Positions 43,125 through 52,484 of a stretch of DNA of 64,000 nucleotides are shown here, piece by piece. Source of the DNA: G963676655 sp963678305. GTDB lineage: Bacteria > Verrucomicrobiota > Lentisphaeria > Victivallales > Victivallaceae. The stretch is taken from contig CAXXVV010000011.1 of the NCBI GenBank assembly GCA_963678305.2, positions 496,001 through 560,000 of the forward strand. The letters are read 5' to 3'. A program made the translations under genes and the position numbers. How positions within the stretch are numbered: position 1 is the first letter of the stretch; every line of letters begins with the position of its first letter. The notes beneath the pieces are model-generated. The model was not told the origin of the DNA, ran no database searches, and saw only the letters and a program-made list of their open reading frames with translations.

Positions 43125-44198
43125 TTAAATACGCTTAACACTTTTTCGTTCCACCAGAAATGGGGCAACCTTGAATTCCCCGGTTCCTGAATGGTGCTGT
43201 TTTTTTACGGTTGAGTAAATCAGTTTCACTGTCGATACCGCCAATTCTTTTATATTTTCCTGGATGGTGGTCAAAGGAGGAGTCAGCATAGAGCTGAAAT
43301 CACGATTGTCGAAACCGATGATCGATATATCGTCAGGTATCTTGATTCCTTTATCAATGCAGTAAGACATTATTCCCATCGCCAGAGTGTCCGTAAAAGA
43401 GAATATTGCCGTTATATCCCTATGCTCACTGAAAAGCAACTCCGTCACCTGGCGTCCCACCGTTTCCAGGGATGAAGAAGAAAGAGTATAGCCCAGGGCC
43501 GCGTTGTACTCGAACACTTTCATATCAGGATGTTGTCGGGTATATTCATAAAAGCCTCTGCCTCTTTCGCGAAAAAAGCAGTTATCGCCAAGATACCTTG
43601 AGATCAGGCCGATATTTTTATGGCCTTGTTTATGCAAGTATTCTGCCGCAATGCAGCCGCCGGCGAAATTATCTGTCGTGACACATTTAAAATCATCGTT
43701 ACATTCATTCATTTGAATGATCTTATCATGAGGAATCAATTTTTTGAGTTCGGCTGCTTCATCCTGTTCTATTAAGCCGATAATCAGTAAAACATCCGTA
43801 TTGTCGATTATCGGTTCGATTTGGCGGTGGGAATTTATGAAATGCACGATGCTTTGTTCTTTTTCCAGCAATCGCCTTAAAATAGAGATGAAATGTAAAT
43901 ACATCGGATTTTTATATGTTTCAATATGCAGATATAGAACAATATGTTTTTGAAAGGCGGGACTGTTTTTCATCAGATCATTGACATACACCCCTTTACC
44001 CTGGTGTCCATAGACATATTTTTGTTCCTTTAAAAGATCGAAGACTTTTTTTACGGTGTTATGACTGACTTCGTAACTTCTGGTCAATTCCGCGATCGAG
44101 GGTAATTTGCCCTGGATATGACCACTTTTTATTTGTTCTCTCAGTTGAGCAAACAAAATTTTATACGGAGTATTATCTGATTGTTTCAGGGTTTTCAT
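43125..44198 (-). CDS. GntR-type regulator with LacI-family ligand-binding domain
   Basis: The 357 residues start MKTLKQSDNTPYKILFAQLR. Residues about 8-75 are a GntR winged helix (LPSIAELTRSYEVSHNTVKK, then FDLLKEQKYVYGHQGKGVYV). Residues about 85-350 are a LacI-type sensor: FAGGCIAAEYLHKQGHKNIG, then TAIFSFTDTLAMGIMSYCID and DDISIIGFDNRDFSSMLTPP, the last being the classic LacI-family stretch. It probably binds a sugar and controls the minus-strand locus below it. Its promoter and an overlapping palindrome lie at 44219-44271. The 64-bp gap to the pseudopilin gene suggests co-transcription. Confidence 0.93.
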   Translation of the reverse strand: MKTLKQSDNTPYKILFAQLREQIKSGHIQGKLPSIAELTRSYEVSHNTVKKVFDLLKEQKYVYGHQGKGVYVNDLMKNSPAFQKHIVLYLHIETYKNPMYLHFISILRRLLEKEQSIVHFINSHRQIEPIIDNTDVLLIIGLIEQDEAAELKKLIPHDKIIQMNECNDDFKCVTTDNFAGGCIAAEYLHKQGHKNIGLISRYLGDNCFFRERGRGFYEYTRQHPDMKVFEYNAALGYTLSSSSLETVGRQVTELLFSEHRDITAIFSFTDTLAMGIMSYCIDKGIKIPDDISIIGFDNRDFSSMLTPPLTTIQENIKELAVSTVKLIYSTVKKQHHSGTGEFKVAPFLVERKSVKRI

Positions 44199-44218
44199 AT
44201 TAAACAGCCTCTTATTTT

Positions 44219-44271
44219 AACTTAGCCAGCCAAGTTGATTTTATTATACATGGCAGTTTTAAAAAAATCAA
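44219..44271 (-). promoter_or_regulatory. Promoter and +1 palindrome upstream of the GntR/LacI regulator
   Basis: On the minus strand, TTGATT (44271-44266), a 17-bp spacer and TATAAT (44248-44243) form a strong promoter. Directly downstream, AACTTAGCCAGCCAAGTT (44219-44236) has AACTT/AAGTT ends around an AGCCAGCC core and would cover the transcription start. It is the likely self-operator of the gene starting at 44198. Confidence 0.65.
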
Positions 44272-44496
44272 TACTTCATAATAAAAAATAAAGAAAATAT
44301 ACTTTCAGCATGGTGCTGCTTCAGTATTTTCGCGAAGGTATTTTTGTCTGCAAGGCTTGTTCTCTATCGCAGGCTTACGGCAGGTGTTTATAGTAAATTA
44401 TTTGCTCCTCCGGCGTTGGCCGGGGGTGATGTATTCCAGGCTGACAGTCTTTTTTTAACATTAACAGTCAGTTGCTTGAATGCCGGGGAGATGTTT

Positions 44497-45387
44497 TTAA
44501 GCGGAGTTCCAGAGGGAAGGGCGGATTATTGTTTCGGGCAATCCCGGAACGATTGCTTTTACCTGTTTACAGATATCATCCGGCAGCGGTCCATGACTCA
44601 TCAGGGTTATATTTTCATCGAGTTGGGAGCGGGTGTCCACCCCAGTTAAAATACTGGTAACCGCAGGGTTTGACATCACGAATCTGGCGCATAACTCCGG
44701 AAGCGAAATTCCGATTGAGATAGCCAATTCATTCAGTTTCCGACGGATCGGGATTACTGCCTTCAGGTTCGCTCTGATTAGTTCTTCAGGCATCATCAGC
44801 AGACCTTGAAGATACAAACTGCGAGTAAATATTTTGACGTTTTCAACTGCCGCCTCTGCTAAAAAGCCGTCATAACGCTTATCCAGAATATTATATGGCA
44901 GCTGAACATATTCAACTTTTTTTTTCAGGATTTCAGTACAGTATCCGGTGCTATCCAGAGATACTCCACACCCCCTGATCAAGCCACGGGATTCCAGTTC
45001 CCTCAGAATATCCAGATACTTTAAATCATCCTCCCGGTGAAACAAGCAGACATGTAAATAATCCCTCCGAAGTTTGCGCAAGGAGTTTTCGACGGATTCG
45101 GTAATAAACTTCTCTGCGTCAACGGCCGAAAGATTATGTACAGAAACCGGCGGAACTTTACTTACTATCTGAATGTTTTCCTGTAACTTTAATTCTGATA
45201 ACGCACGTCCTATTACTTCTTCGCTGTCGCCATAAACGGCCGCGGTGTCCAAAGTATTAACGCCGCCTTCCCATGCCCTTGCAATAATATCACGCGCGGT
45301 TTCATACGACGGCTTGCCCCGGGAATTTGCGACTCCGTAATCAAGGCCGAACTGCACTGTTCCCAACTGAATTCTGGAGAACTTCAT
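44497..45387 (-). CDS. Aldo/keto reductase
   Basis: The 296-residue TIM barrel has the AKR tetrad: Asp47 and Tyr52 in LDTAAVYGDSE, Lys77 in VSKVPP, His117 in CLFHRED. The opening IQLGTVQFGLDYGVANSRG and the NADP-site strand SNPAVTSILTGVDTRSQLDE support the family. It is cytoplasmic and NAD(P)H-dependent. The start overlaps the SDR stop by 4 bp (ATGA-type coupling), so the pair forms an operon. AKR plus SDR next to a sugar-acid aldolase gene set suggests an oxidative deoxy-sugar pathway; the substrate is not known. The operon is divergent from the FCD-type GntR gene. Confidence 0.9.
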   Translation of the reverse strand: MKFSRIQLGTVQFGLDYGVANSRGKPSYETARDIIARAWEGGVNTLDTAAVYGDSEEVIGRALSELKLQENIQIVSKVPPVSVHNLSAVDAEKFITESVENSLRKLRRDYLHVCLFHREDDLKYLDILRELESRGLIRGCGVSLDSTGYCTEILKKKVEYVQLPYNILDKRYDGFLAEAAVENVKIFTRSLYLQGLLMMPEELIRANLKAVIPIRRKLNELAISIGISLPELCARFVMSNPAVTSILTGVDTRSQLDENITLMSHGPLPDDICKQVKAIVPGLPETIIRPSLWNSA

Positions 45388-46172
45388 TTTGCGGTATAAC
45401 CTCCATCGACCGGAATATTGGTTCCGGTTATATAAGCTGACGCTTCAGAGCCCAGAAAGACAATGATCCCTTTCAGATCGGTATCGTTGGCCATGCGTCC
45501 CAGCTGAGTTCTCGCATTATATTGTTTAAGGAAAGTTTCCGGATGGTTCGGGGTTTGAAAGCCGCCGGGAGAAACGCAGTTCACTCTGATATTATACGGT
45601 CCCAGGATACTGGCCGCCCATCGGGTGAAATTGATCATTCCGCCTTTTTCATAAAAATAAATCGGTGAAGGATCAGGGTTCATGTCGGTTCCGGCATAAT
45701 TAGCCATTTCCACGCCGATCATGCCCATCATTGAACCGATGTTGATAATCGATCCGCCCGCTTGTTTTTTCATGTCTTCGGCAAATAAATGAGTTATTTT
45801 AAACAACGCGGAGGCGTTGACATGCAAACTTTTATCGAACTCTTCCAGTGGATGATCCCAGCCGTCGCAGGCGCTTCGGGTAACCGCGTTATTGACCAGA
45901 ATGTCCAGACGGCCGCTACGCCCGATAATTTCATCATGGAGCCTCAGAATGGAACTTTCATCCGAGAGATCCAGGCTTGTCGCAGTTACCTTGTAACCTT
46001 TTTTGCGTTCTTCAGAAGCAACTTGCTCCAGGGCACCTGCGTTGCGTGATGCGATATAGGTTTCCGCTCCGGCCTCCGCCAGTGCCGCAACGATTTGACG
46101 TCCGTATTGACCGGCTCCACCGGTAACCAGCGCGACTTTTCCTTCTAATGAAAATGAGTCCAGGACATTCAT
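45384..46172 (-). CDS. Short-chain dehydrogenase/reductase
   Basis: The 262 residues show all SDR landmarks: cofactor loop TGGAGQYG at 17-24, ASRN after strand two (Arg43 favours NADP), NNAV at 94-97, Ser147 in INIGSMMG, Tyr172 and Lys176 in IYFYEKGG, and CVSPGGF after strand six. An insert after Ser147 (YAGTDMNPDPSP) is typical of gluconate 5-dehydrogenase or rhamnose/fucose-type dehydrogenases, but the substrate is not certain. It is translationally coupled to the aldo/keto reductase gene. The start at 46172 is followed upstream by a 367-bp intergenic region shared with the regulator at 46540. Confidence 0.92.
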   Translation of the reverse strand: MNVLDSFSLEGKVALVTGGAGQYGRQIVAALAEAGAETYIASRNAGALEQVASEERKKGYKVTATSLDLSDESSILRLHDEIIGRSGRLDILVNNAVTRSACDGWDHPLEEFDKSLHVNASALFKITHLFAEDMKKQAGGSIINIGSMMGMIGVEMANYAGTDMNPDPSPIYFYEKGGMINFTRWAASILGPYNIRVNCVSPGGFQTPNHPETFLKQYNARTQLGRMANDTDLKGIIVFLGSEASAYITGTNIPVDGGYTAK

Positions 46173-46376
46173 AACATTATCCTCTATTACCTTGTAACTT
46201 TTTACTTCAGATTGATTAAGACAACTTCATAGCCGTCTGCATCCGGCGTTTGATTTTCAGGTGTGTTGATCGCTTACCCCGGCGGGCTTGATTGCTGAAA
46301 AGACGAAAGCCTGCCTGCAAAATAACTTCAAAATCAAATCATTATTACGGATATGATAATGCCGTCTTGTTATTTA

Positions 46377-46413
46377 TAATATCCTGTGTATTTGAAAAAA
46401 CAACAGGATATTA
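46377..46413. promoter_or_regulatory. 11-bp inverted repeat between SDR operon and FCD-type regulator
   Basis: TAATATCCTGT (46377-46387) and ACAGGATATTA (46403-46413) are perfect inverted arms around a 15-bp centre. They lie in the 367-bp divergent intergenic region (46173-46539). TTATAAAT-like direct repeats (TTATAAAAT at 46432 and 46451) follow. Nothing coding is seen in this region. It is the likely control site for the divergent genes. Confidence 0.55.
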
Positions 46414-46464
46414 TGTAAAATTTGCAAGATTTTATAAAATCCTTAAAATATTATAAAATACCTC

Positions 46465-46492
46465 TTGACATTTTTCTTCAGTCCTGTATAAT
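46465..46492 (+). promoter_or_regulatory. Sigma-70-type promoter of the FCD-type regulator operon
   Basis: TTGACA (46465-46470), a 16-bp spacer and TATAAT (46487-46492) are perfect boxes 48 bp before ATG 46540. They would drive the regulator and probably the genes that follow. Confidence 0.75.
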
Positions 46493-46539
46493 TAGAGTAA
46501 ACGGCAAAAATAAGCTGGGTAATTTGAAAGGAATGAATA

Positions 46540-47310
46540 ATGAACAATCCTAAAATAATCAAAACCGAGGCGACCTATAAAAAAATGGCTTATGATTATA
46601 TTTATGAAAAGATCGCCCGGGGACTGTATGTCAATGGAGACAGGATCGTTTCGAAAACTATTGCGAAAGAGATGAAAATATCCCTGGCTCCGGTACGCGA
46701 GGCGATAATGGAGATGGCCGCTAGCGGGCTGATTGAGTATCGTCCCCATGCAGGGGCCGTGGTAAGAGAAGTTTCCAAACGGGAACTTTTGCAATACTTG
46801 AAATTACGTATTCTTGTTGAACCGTTTGCGGCCAAAGAAGCGGCCAAATACGCTTCAAATAAGGATTTGGTAAATCTCGAAAAGGTATATCAGCATATGC
46901 AGGATATTGCACAAGACATTGATAAAGAAAAAGATCCTGAAGAACAGAGTCGAAACTTTATCAGGTTCAATCATGCGGATATGTGTTTTCATATTGAAAT
47001 GCTTAAAGCGACAAATAATTTAGCGCTGAAGAGATTCGGACAACTCCTGATGGATTCTTTCTATCTGAATGGAATTAAGCATAATCTTTCTGAAAATAAA
47101 TATGAATCCCGCAGTTATCATATTAAAGAAAGTCTTGACACTCACCTGGTTGTCCTGCGAGCGCTGCTCAAGCGGGACCCGAAGCAGGCGGAAGAAGCGA
47201 TGCGAAACAGTCTGACAATCGGACATCAAAATATTCTTGAAGATGAGCCTGCGGAAGATTCTCTTCCATACTCTCTGAATGAAGAACTGATTAATACTAT
47301 TCTGGGTTAA
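46540..47310 (+). CDS. GntR-family regulator, FCD (FadR) subfamily
   Basis: Of 256 residues, about 10-80 are a GntR winged helix (SKTIAKEMKISLAPVREAIM, EMAASGLIEYRPHAGAVVRE). The rest is the all-helical FCD sensor (YLKLRILVEPFAAKEAAKYA, FIRFNHADMCFHIEMLKATN), whose acidic and His residues often bind a metal and an organic acid. FCD regulators typically respond to sugar acids such as uronates, or other carboxylates, which fits the aldolase and 2-hydroxyacid dehydrogenase further along the plus strand. A GAAAGGA ribosome site precedes ATG 46540. It is 32 bp from the next gene and divergent from the SDR-AKR operon. Confidence 0.92.
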   Translation: MNNPKIIKTEATYKKMAYDYIYEKIARGLYVNGDRIVSKTIAKEMKISLAPVREAIMEMAASGLIEYRPHAGAVVREVSKRELLQYLKLRILVEPFAAKEAAKYASNKDLVNLEKVYQHMQDIAQDIDKEKDPEEQSRNFIRFNHADMCFHIEMLKATNNLALKRFGQLLMDSFYLNGIKHNLSENKYESRSYHIKESLDTHLVVLRALLKRDPKQAEEAMRNSLTIGHQNILEDEPAEDSLPYSLNEELINTILG

Positions 47311-47342
47311 TAAAACGCTATCAATATAAAAAAGGACAAAAA

Positions 47343-50300
47343 ATGAAAAAAATATTTTTCCCCTGGCCTCTGGTGATGATCGTACTGACTCTTGTTAACA
47401 CAATTTATGCGAGTGAAAAGAACCATGACCTGGTATTGCATTATACCTTTGACAAGAATGACGGGGATACCGTTATAGACCATAGCGGTTTTGGGAACAA
47501 CGGAAAGGTACATAATACAAAATATCTCGAGTCTGAACAGGGCCGCAATGGAATAATGCGTTTCAACGGAACAACCGCGTATGTTGATTGCGGAGATAAT
47601 AAATCAACTCAGGTGAAGGGTGATTTCAGTTTTTCGATGTGGGTGCGTTTGAATGGAGAGTTGAAGAATGGTCACAGTTTGATATTTGGTGAATCCGCGT
47701 CATCAAGTTTCTGGTTGGCTTTTGCCCAATATAACACTTTGGCGCTGTATTATCGCTACCGGAGCCCGATTTACGGGCTTGAAAGGACGGCTATTCCGGT
47801 TGATCGCACGATAATAGGTTTAGACTGGTCTCATATCACCGTTGTTGTTGAGTATCCCCGCTGCAGGTTTTACCGCAATGGTAAACTTGTAAAAGATGCC
47901 TGGATGATTGTTCCGGGGATGGGGAAATGCTGGCATTCCAGTCGCAAATATCTTGGCGGAGACCCTAAAAAGCATGGTGCGCCGATTGATGTGGACGAAT
48001 TGCGTTTGTATCGCCGGGCATTGAGTAAAGATGAAGTTGCGGCGCTGGCTGCCGGTAAAGAACTGCCGGCTCGCAATGAAGTTGAATTGGCGGCTGAACC
48101 GCAATGGTATAAAAACAAGTTGACGTTTCGGATAAATTCCAAGGGGATTGGCAGTGGTAAATGCCGGGTTGAGTATGATGTTAAGGCGATAGGGCTGGAC
48201 AAAAGATATAGAAAAACGATAAAAATGTCAGAACCGGCGGGAACCGGTACCAAACGCGCGGTTGCGTCATTAACGCTCCCGCTGAATGAGTTGTCAGGCA
48301 AAGCAGGAGAGGTGACGGCGAAAATTCTTGCTCCCGGCAACAAGGTTTTAGCAGTTGTAAGGCGTCAGTTTCTGATTAAAAAACCGGCATGGGTCCATAC
48401 AAAAGAGGGGTACACTGATACTGTTCCGGCTCCGTGGACGCCGGTTAAAGTCACAAAGACCGGTGACGGGTTCAATGTTGCGGTCTGGGGCAGGATATAT
48501 ACATTCGGCAAGACTCCGTTTCTGGTCCAGGTAAAATCCGCCGGAGCTGATCTGCTGGACGCTCCGGTAAAGCTGGCGACAAGTCTTGACGGAAAAAGTT
48601 CAAACTGGCAATATGTCTCAGCCAGACTGGTTTCTTCCGATAGTAAATCATGTGTTATCAAACAAACCTTCAAGAACCGGGCGCTGAAACTTGAAATTAC
48701 CGCGACCATTGAATATGATGGTTATATTATCTTCGATACTAATTTACAGGCTGACAGAAAATGTGAAATTGACAAACTGGTCCTCGATATTCCCGTCAAA
48801 TCAGAATACGCGAAATTTTGCTATGGCGACAGGGTTTACCCGATGCCCATGAAGCCGAAAATCCCAATGGGAATGTATTATAGCGGAGCAATAAAAAAGG
48901 ATCTGGCGTTTCGTTTTTCCCCGAACGTCTGGGTGGCGGATGACAAACGCAGTTTATGCTGGCAGGCGGAATCCGATCAGTTCTGGAATTATGGAAATAT
49001 CGATAAAGCCATTGAAATACTGCCGCGAGGCAAAACAACCACTATCCAGGCTAATTTTATCGACCGGAAAACCGTGATGAAGCCGCGGGAAAAACGTAAC
49101 ATTCGTTTTGCGCTGCTTGCCACTCCGACCAGGCCATGGAAAAAAAGCGCGATGGATTTTCGTCTCATAAGAAGCGAGCCGTGGGGCGAGGATTTGAATT
49201 TGCCGGATCGTAAAGTGGAAGGTAAAGCCGCCTTGCAATACATCGCGGATCATGGTGTGAAACAATTATTCTATCGTACCGCGTGTATATGGCCATATCC
49301 AATGCCGCTGGGGAATGAATGGTTCTCGCTGCAACTTAAAAGAATGGTTGAGGCGGCTCATCAGAAAGGAATAAAAGTTCATCCCTATCTGTTCCATCAA
49401 CGCTATCCGGTTATTGTCCCTGAGTTTGAATTCAACGGACTGCAGATGGTCAAACGTCCTATCCGAGTTATGAAAGAGGGGGGCAAACCAAGATTTACTC
49501 CACGTCCCGGGTCGTTATCGATTGAAAACGGAGTGGTCTCACAGGCAACAGTGTTCATAACCTACCAAAGCATGGCGGTTCAGGATTCCTACCTGCACAG
49601 TCTGGCTGAACGCCTGGATAAATATGGTGAAGACGGTATTTTCCTGGATGGAACGGCCCACTTGCCGCCCGGAGCTAATCTTGAAGCCGGCGCCGGTTAT
49701 CTCGATGAAAAGGGTAAATTACACGAAACTTACCCGACCTTTGCCGTCAGGAAATTCATGCAGCGTCTTTACAATGTTATCAAATCCAGAAAACCTGATG
49801 CGGTTATCGATGTTCACTGTTCATTCAGCAACAATCCATCGGGGCAGGCCTATGCTGATATTCTCTGGACCGGTGAACACTGGTGGCATTTGCGTGGAAA
49901 AGGAACCAATTATGTCGCCGGAGAGTTCCCGCTTGACATGGCGAGAACAGAGTTTTCGGGCCGCCAGCAGGGAGTTCCGGTTCAAATGATCGGGTATCGA
50001 CTCGGTTCCAAGATGAAAGTATCCGCCACAAGTCTTCTGCTTGATACTCCGGTAAGGGCGAATAATAAGGGACTTGATCAAATCCTTGCTTCCCGCAAGG
50101 GAGGAAATGAAGAGAAAAATCATACTTTAACAATGTTTAAAGTGTGGGCCTTGCGCGACAAGTTTGATGTGAAAAATGCCAGAATTCACTTTTATTACGA
50201 AAATGGTGACTATGTCAAGGTTTCGCCGGCAGATTGCTACAGTACTATTTTTGTCCATCCTGAACATAGAGTTCTGGCTTTCGTGACAAACCGTTCAAGA

Positions 50301-50477
50301 AAGAAACAGGATGTTACGGTAAAATTCAATCTGGATAAATTGAATATGCAGGGCAAAAAACTTAAAGTTGAAGATGCGTTGAACGATAAGCCGCTTAAAA
50401 TTACCAGTGACGGTTCGGTTACTTTGCCTTTGGGGTCGGAAGAATGGACCTATTTGACGATTCAGGAGGATAAATAA
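47343..50477 (+). CDS. Secreted LamG-domain glycosidase-like protein
   Basis: The 1044-residue protein starts MKKIFFPWPLVMIVLTLVNT, a signal peptide. Residues about 30-225 are a LamG/concanavalin-like jelly roll: LVLHYTFDKNDGDTVIDHSG, then TTAYVDCGDN and VDELRLYRRALSKDEVAAL. The following 800 residues hold a beta-domain and a TIM-barrel-like region: HQKGIKVHPYLFHQRYPVIV, YGEDGIFLDGTAHLPPGANL and PDAVIDVHCSFSNNP. The end is a small beta-domain. The layout is like DUF6067/GH123-related proteins, but I would not fix the family. It is probably an extracellular binding and hydrolysing enzyme. A pseudopilin, a sialidase-like protein and an esterase follow on the same strand. Confidence 0.78.
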   Translation: MKKIFFPWPLVMIVLTLVNTIYASEKNHDLVLHYTFDKNDGDTVIDHSGFGNNGKVHNTKYLESEQGRNGIMRFNGTTAYVDCGDNKSTQVKGDFSFSMWVRLNGELKNGHSLIFGESASSSFWLAFAQYNTLALYYRYRSPIYGLERTAIPVDRTIIGLDWSHITVVVEYPRCRFYRNGKLVKDAWMIVPGMGKCWHSSRKYLGGDPKKHGAPIDVDELRLYRRALSKDEVAALAAGKELPARNEVELAAEPQWYKNKLTFRINSKGIGSGKCRVEYDVKAIGLDKRYRKTIKMSEPAGTGTKRAVASLTLPLNELSGKAGEVTAKILAPGNKVLAVVRRQFLIKKPAWVHTKEGYTDTVPAPWTPVKVTKTGDGFNVAVWGRIYTFGKTPFLVQVKSAGADLLDAPVKLATSLDGKSSNWQYVSARLVSSDSKSCVIKQTFKNRALKLEITATIEYDGYIIFDTNLQADRKCEIDKLVLDIPVKSEYAKFCYGDRVYPMPMKPKIPMGMYYSGAIKKDLAFRFSPNVWVADDKRSLCWQAESDQFWNYGNIDKAIEILPRGKTTTIQANFIDRKTVMKPREKRNIRFALLATPTRPWKKSAMDFRLIRSEPWGEDLNLPDRKVEGKAALQYIADHGVKQLFYRTACIWPYPMPLGNEWFSLQLKRMVEAAHQKGIKVHPYLFHQRYPVIVPEFEFNGLQMVKRPIRVMKEGGKPRFTPRPGSLSIENGVVSQATVFITYQSMAVQDSYLHSLAERLDKYGEDGIFLDGTAHLPPGANLEAGAGYLDEKGKLHETYPTFAVRKFMQRLYNVIKSRKPDAVIDVHCSFSNNPSGQAYADILWTGEHWWHLRGKGTNYVAGEFPLDMARTEFSGRQQGVPVQMIGYRLGSKMKVSATSLLLDTPVRANNKGLDQILASRKGGNEEKNHTLTMFKVWALRDKFDVKNARIHFYYENGDYVKVSPADCYSTIFVHPEHRVLAFVTNRSRKKQDVTVKFNLDKLNMQGKKLKVEDALNDKPLKITSDGSVTLPLGSEEWTYLTIQEDK

Positions 50478-50623
50478 TTATTTACTCGGATTAATTTACC
50501 AGCAAGTGAAAAGGAGAATTAATAAATAGAGTTTCCGGGTTGCAGATGGATAATAAACAGAGAATTAAAAGCTTTAATTATTATTGGCCGAATAACAACA
50601 TAATACAAGAAACGGAGGAAAAA

Positions 50624-51316
50624 ATGAACGGGTTGAAGTCTCGAAACAATCAATTGGGTTTTACGCTGATTGAATTGCTGGTTGTGATCGCAATCATCGC
50701 GATCCTCGCAAGTATGCTGCTGCCGGCTTTGAATAAAGCCAGAGATAGAGCTAAAAGCATAAAATGCATCAATAACCTTAAACAAGTAGGTTTGGGTTTC
50801 CAGCTTTATGCTGACGACGCGGAAGGGTATATTCCGGTATATCAGTCATGGAATGACGGCGGCGCGCCGGTTCGCACCTGGTCGCAGACCTTGATGATCG
50901 ACAATAACTACATGAAGTTTCAGCCGGATTTAGTGCAATGCCCGAGCTGGGTCGCCAAATTCTCAAAACCCTGGGAAGAAACCTATGGGATGCCGCTGTA
51001 TGGTTACTATTCGGCTTTCTGGTATTTTTTATCGGAACCCTGGATGGCTGGTAAAACTCATATTAGAAGTATCATCTTGCGCAAAATAAAAAATCCTTCG
51101 AAGGTATACACGCTTATTGATAGTATTAGTGTCAGCAGCCAGCGGCAGTCGATATTTGTTGCATCAGGTTCGCTCACGATCCACATGAGACACGACAATA
51201 GAGCCAATACTCTTAAAGCGGACGGCAGTGCCAGCCCTGAAGGGCGGGGGTATATCGCTGCTGATGACACCATGTTCAAGGTAACCTTTGACGGTCAAAA
51301 TGTAATTGCCCCGTAA
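50624..51316 (+). CDS. Pseudopilin-like protein with canonical Gly(-1) processing site
   Basis: I use ATG 50624, preceded by GGAGG, rather than an upstream in-frame ATG at 50540. The product (230 residues) starts MNGLKSRNNQLGFTLIELLV. This is the only one of six pseudopilins here with Gly directly before the helix Phe. HDNRANTLKADG gives H-X9-DG. LPALNKARDRAKSIKCINNL follows the helix, as in the others. The gene lies between a LamG glycosidase-like gene and a sialidase-like gene. Confidence 0.94.
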   Translation: MNGLKSRNNQLGFTLIELLVVIAIIAILASMLLPALNKARDRAKSIKCINNLKQVGLGFQLYADDAEGYIPVYQSWNDGGAPVRTWSQTLMIDNNYMKFQPDLVQCPSWVAKFSKPWEETYGMPLYGYYSAFWYFLSEPWMAGKTHIRSIILRKIKNPSKVYTLIDSISVSSQRQSIFVASGSLTIHMRHDNRANTLKADGSASPEGRGYIAADDTMFKVTFDGQNVIAP

Positions 51317-51329
51317 AAAAAGTATAAAA

Positions 51330-52466
51330 ATGAATATAACAACAAAGATAGTACATAGTGGTTTTGACGGTAAAACCTGTTGGGTTCATGCTCGTCCGGC
51401 GGTGATCCCGGCATCTGACGGCGCTGGTCCGGTAATTCTGATAACCGCTTATCCTTTGCGGCTGACCGGCGACGATGTTTTTTATACGACTCACACTATG
51501 TATTCAGATGATCTCGGAACAACCTGGACGGAATTTATTCCCAGTGAAGAAACGCTTGGACGCAGAAAAATATCCGGCGGGCGCGAAGAAGTCGCCAGTG
51601 ATTTAATGCCCGCCTGGCATGAAGCGACGCAAACCATTTTGATGACCGGCCATACCGTCGTTTATAAAGACGATAAGATAGTTCCCGGATTGCGGCCCCG
51701 GAGTACTGTCTGGACAACTCTGGATGTAAAAAAACGCCAATGGTCGGCTTATAATAAGTTGATCATGCCCGACTCTGAAAAATTTTTCAATGCGGGTGCT
51801 GGTTCTACCCAACGGGTTGATTTAGCGAATGGAGAGATACTATTGCCGGTCTATTATCGCGAGAATACCGCGCAGGGAGAGAACTGTGCGACAGTTCTAC
51901 GTTGTTCTTTTGATGGCGCAAATCTCAAGTATCTTGAACATGGTTCAGAGTTGTCCATAGCTCAGCCGCGCGGATTCTGCGAGCCGTCGCTCTGCATGGT
52001 AAATGGGCGCTTTATTCTGACTTTGCGCAACGATGAAGCCGGTTACGTATGTGACAGCGATGATGGTTTGCATTTTTCCACGCCGAAGCTCTGGAAGTTC
52101 GATGACGGTAATGATCTGGGAAATTACAACACCCAGCAGCATTGGCTGGCGCATGAGGACCGGTTATTCCTGATTTATACCCGGCGGGGCGCGAACAATG
52201 ATAATGTAATGCGCCATCGGGCTCCGTTGTTTATGGCGGAGGTAGACCTGGAAAAGCTTTGTGTTATACGCGACAGCGAAATCGAATTGGTGCCAAACCG
52301 GGGGGCCAGGCTTGGAAACTTTGGCGTCAGCCGATTGTCCGCGAACGAATATCTGGTCGTGGTTTCAGAATGGATGCAAACCACCCAACCGGACCCGTTC
52401 GACTACACGGTTTGTCAAAAATACGGCAGTGATAACAGCATTTTCATGGTCAAGGTGACTTTTTAA
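51330..52466 (+). CDS. Sialidase-like (BNR/Asp-box) protein
   Basis: I start at ATG 51330 (MNITTKIVHSGFDGKTCWVH, 378 residues); an earlier in-frame TTG overlaps the pseudopilin stop. It is a six-bladed propeller-like protein with a clear Asp box MYSDDLGTTWTEF and a weaker one, CDSDDGLHFS. Arg near the N-terminus (CWVHARPAVIP), Arg in VLRCSFDGANLKYLE or FILTLRNDEAG, and RLGNFGVSRLSANEYLVVV could form the arginine triad. GEILLPVYYRENTAQGENC holds a catalytic-type Tyr/Glu. GH33-like proteins act on sialic acids; related propellers hydrolyse other sugar acids. No signal peptide, so it is cytoplasmic. Downstream sugar-acid enzymes fit. Confidence 0.83.
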   Translation: MNITTKIVHSGFDGKTCWVHARPAVIPASDGAGPVILITAYPLRLTGDDVFYTTHTMYSDDLGTTWTEFIPSEETLGRRKISGGREEVASDLMPAWHEATQTILMTGHTVVYKDDKIVPGLRPRSTVWTTLDVKKRQWSAYNKLIMPDSEKFFNAGAGSTQRVDLANGEILLPVYYRENTAQGENCATVLRCSFDGANLKYLEHGSELSIAQPRGFCEPSLCMVNGRFILTLRNDEAGYVCDSDDGLHFSTPKLWKFDDGNDLGNYNTQQHWLAHEDRLFLIYTRRGANNDNVMRHRAPLFMAEVDLEKLCVIRDSEIELVPNRGARLGNFGVSRLSANEYLVVVSEWMQTTQPDPFDYTVCQKYGSDNSIFMVKVTF

Positions 52467-52484
52467 TAAAAAACGGAGCAGTAT

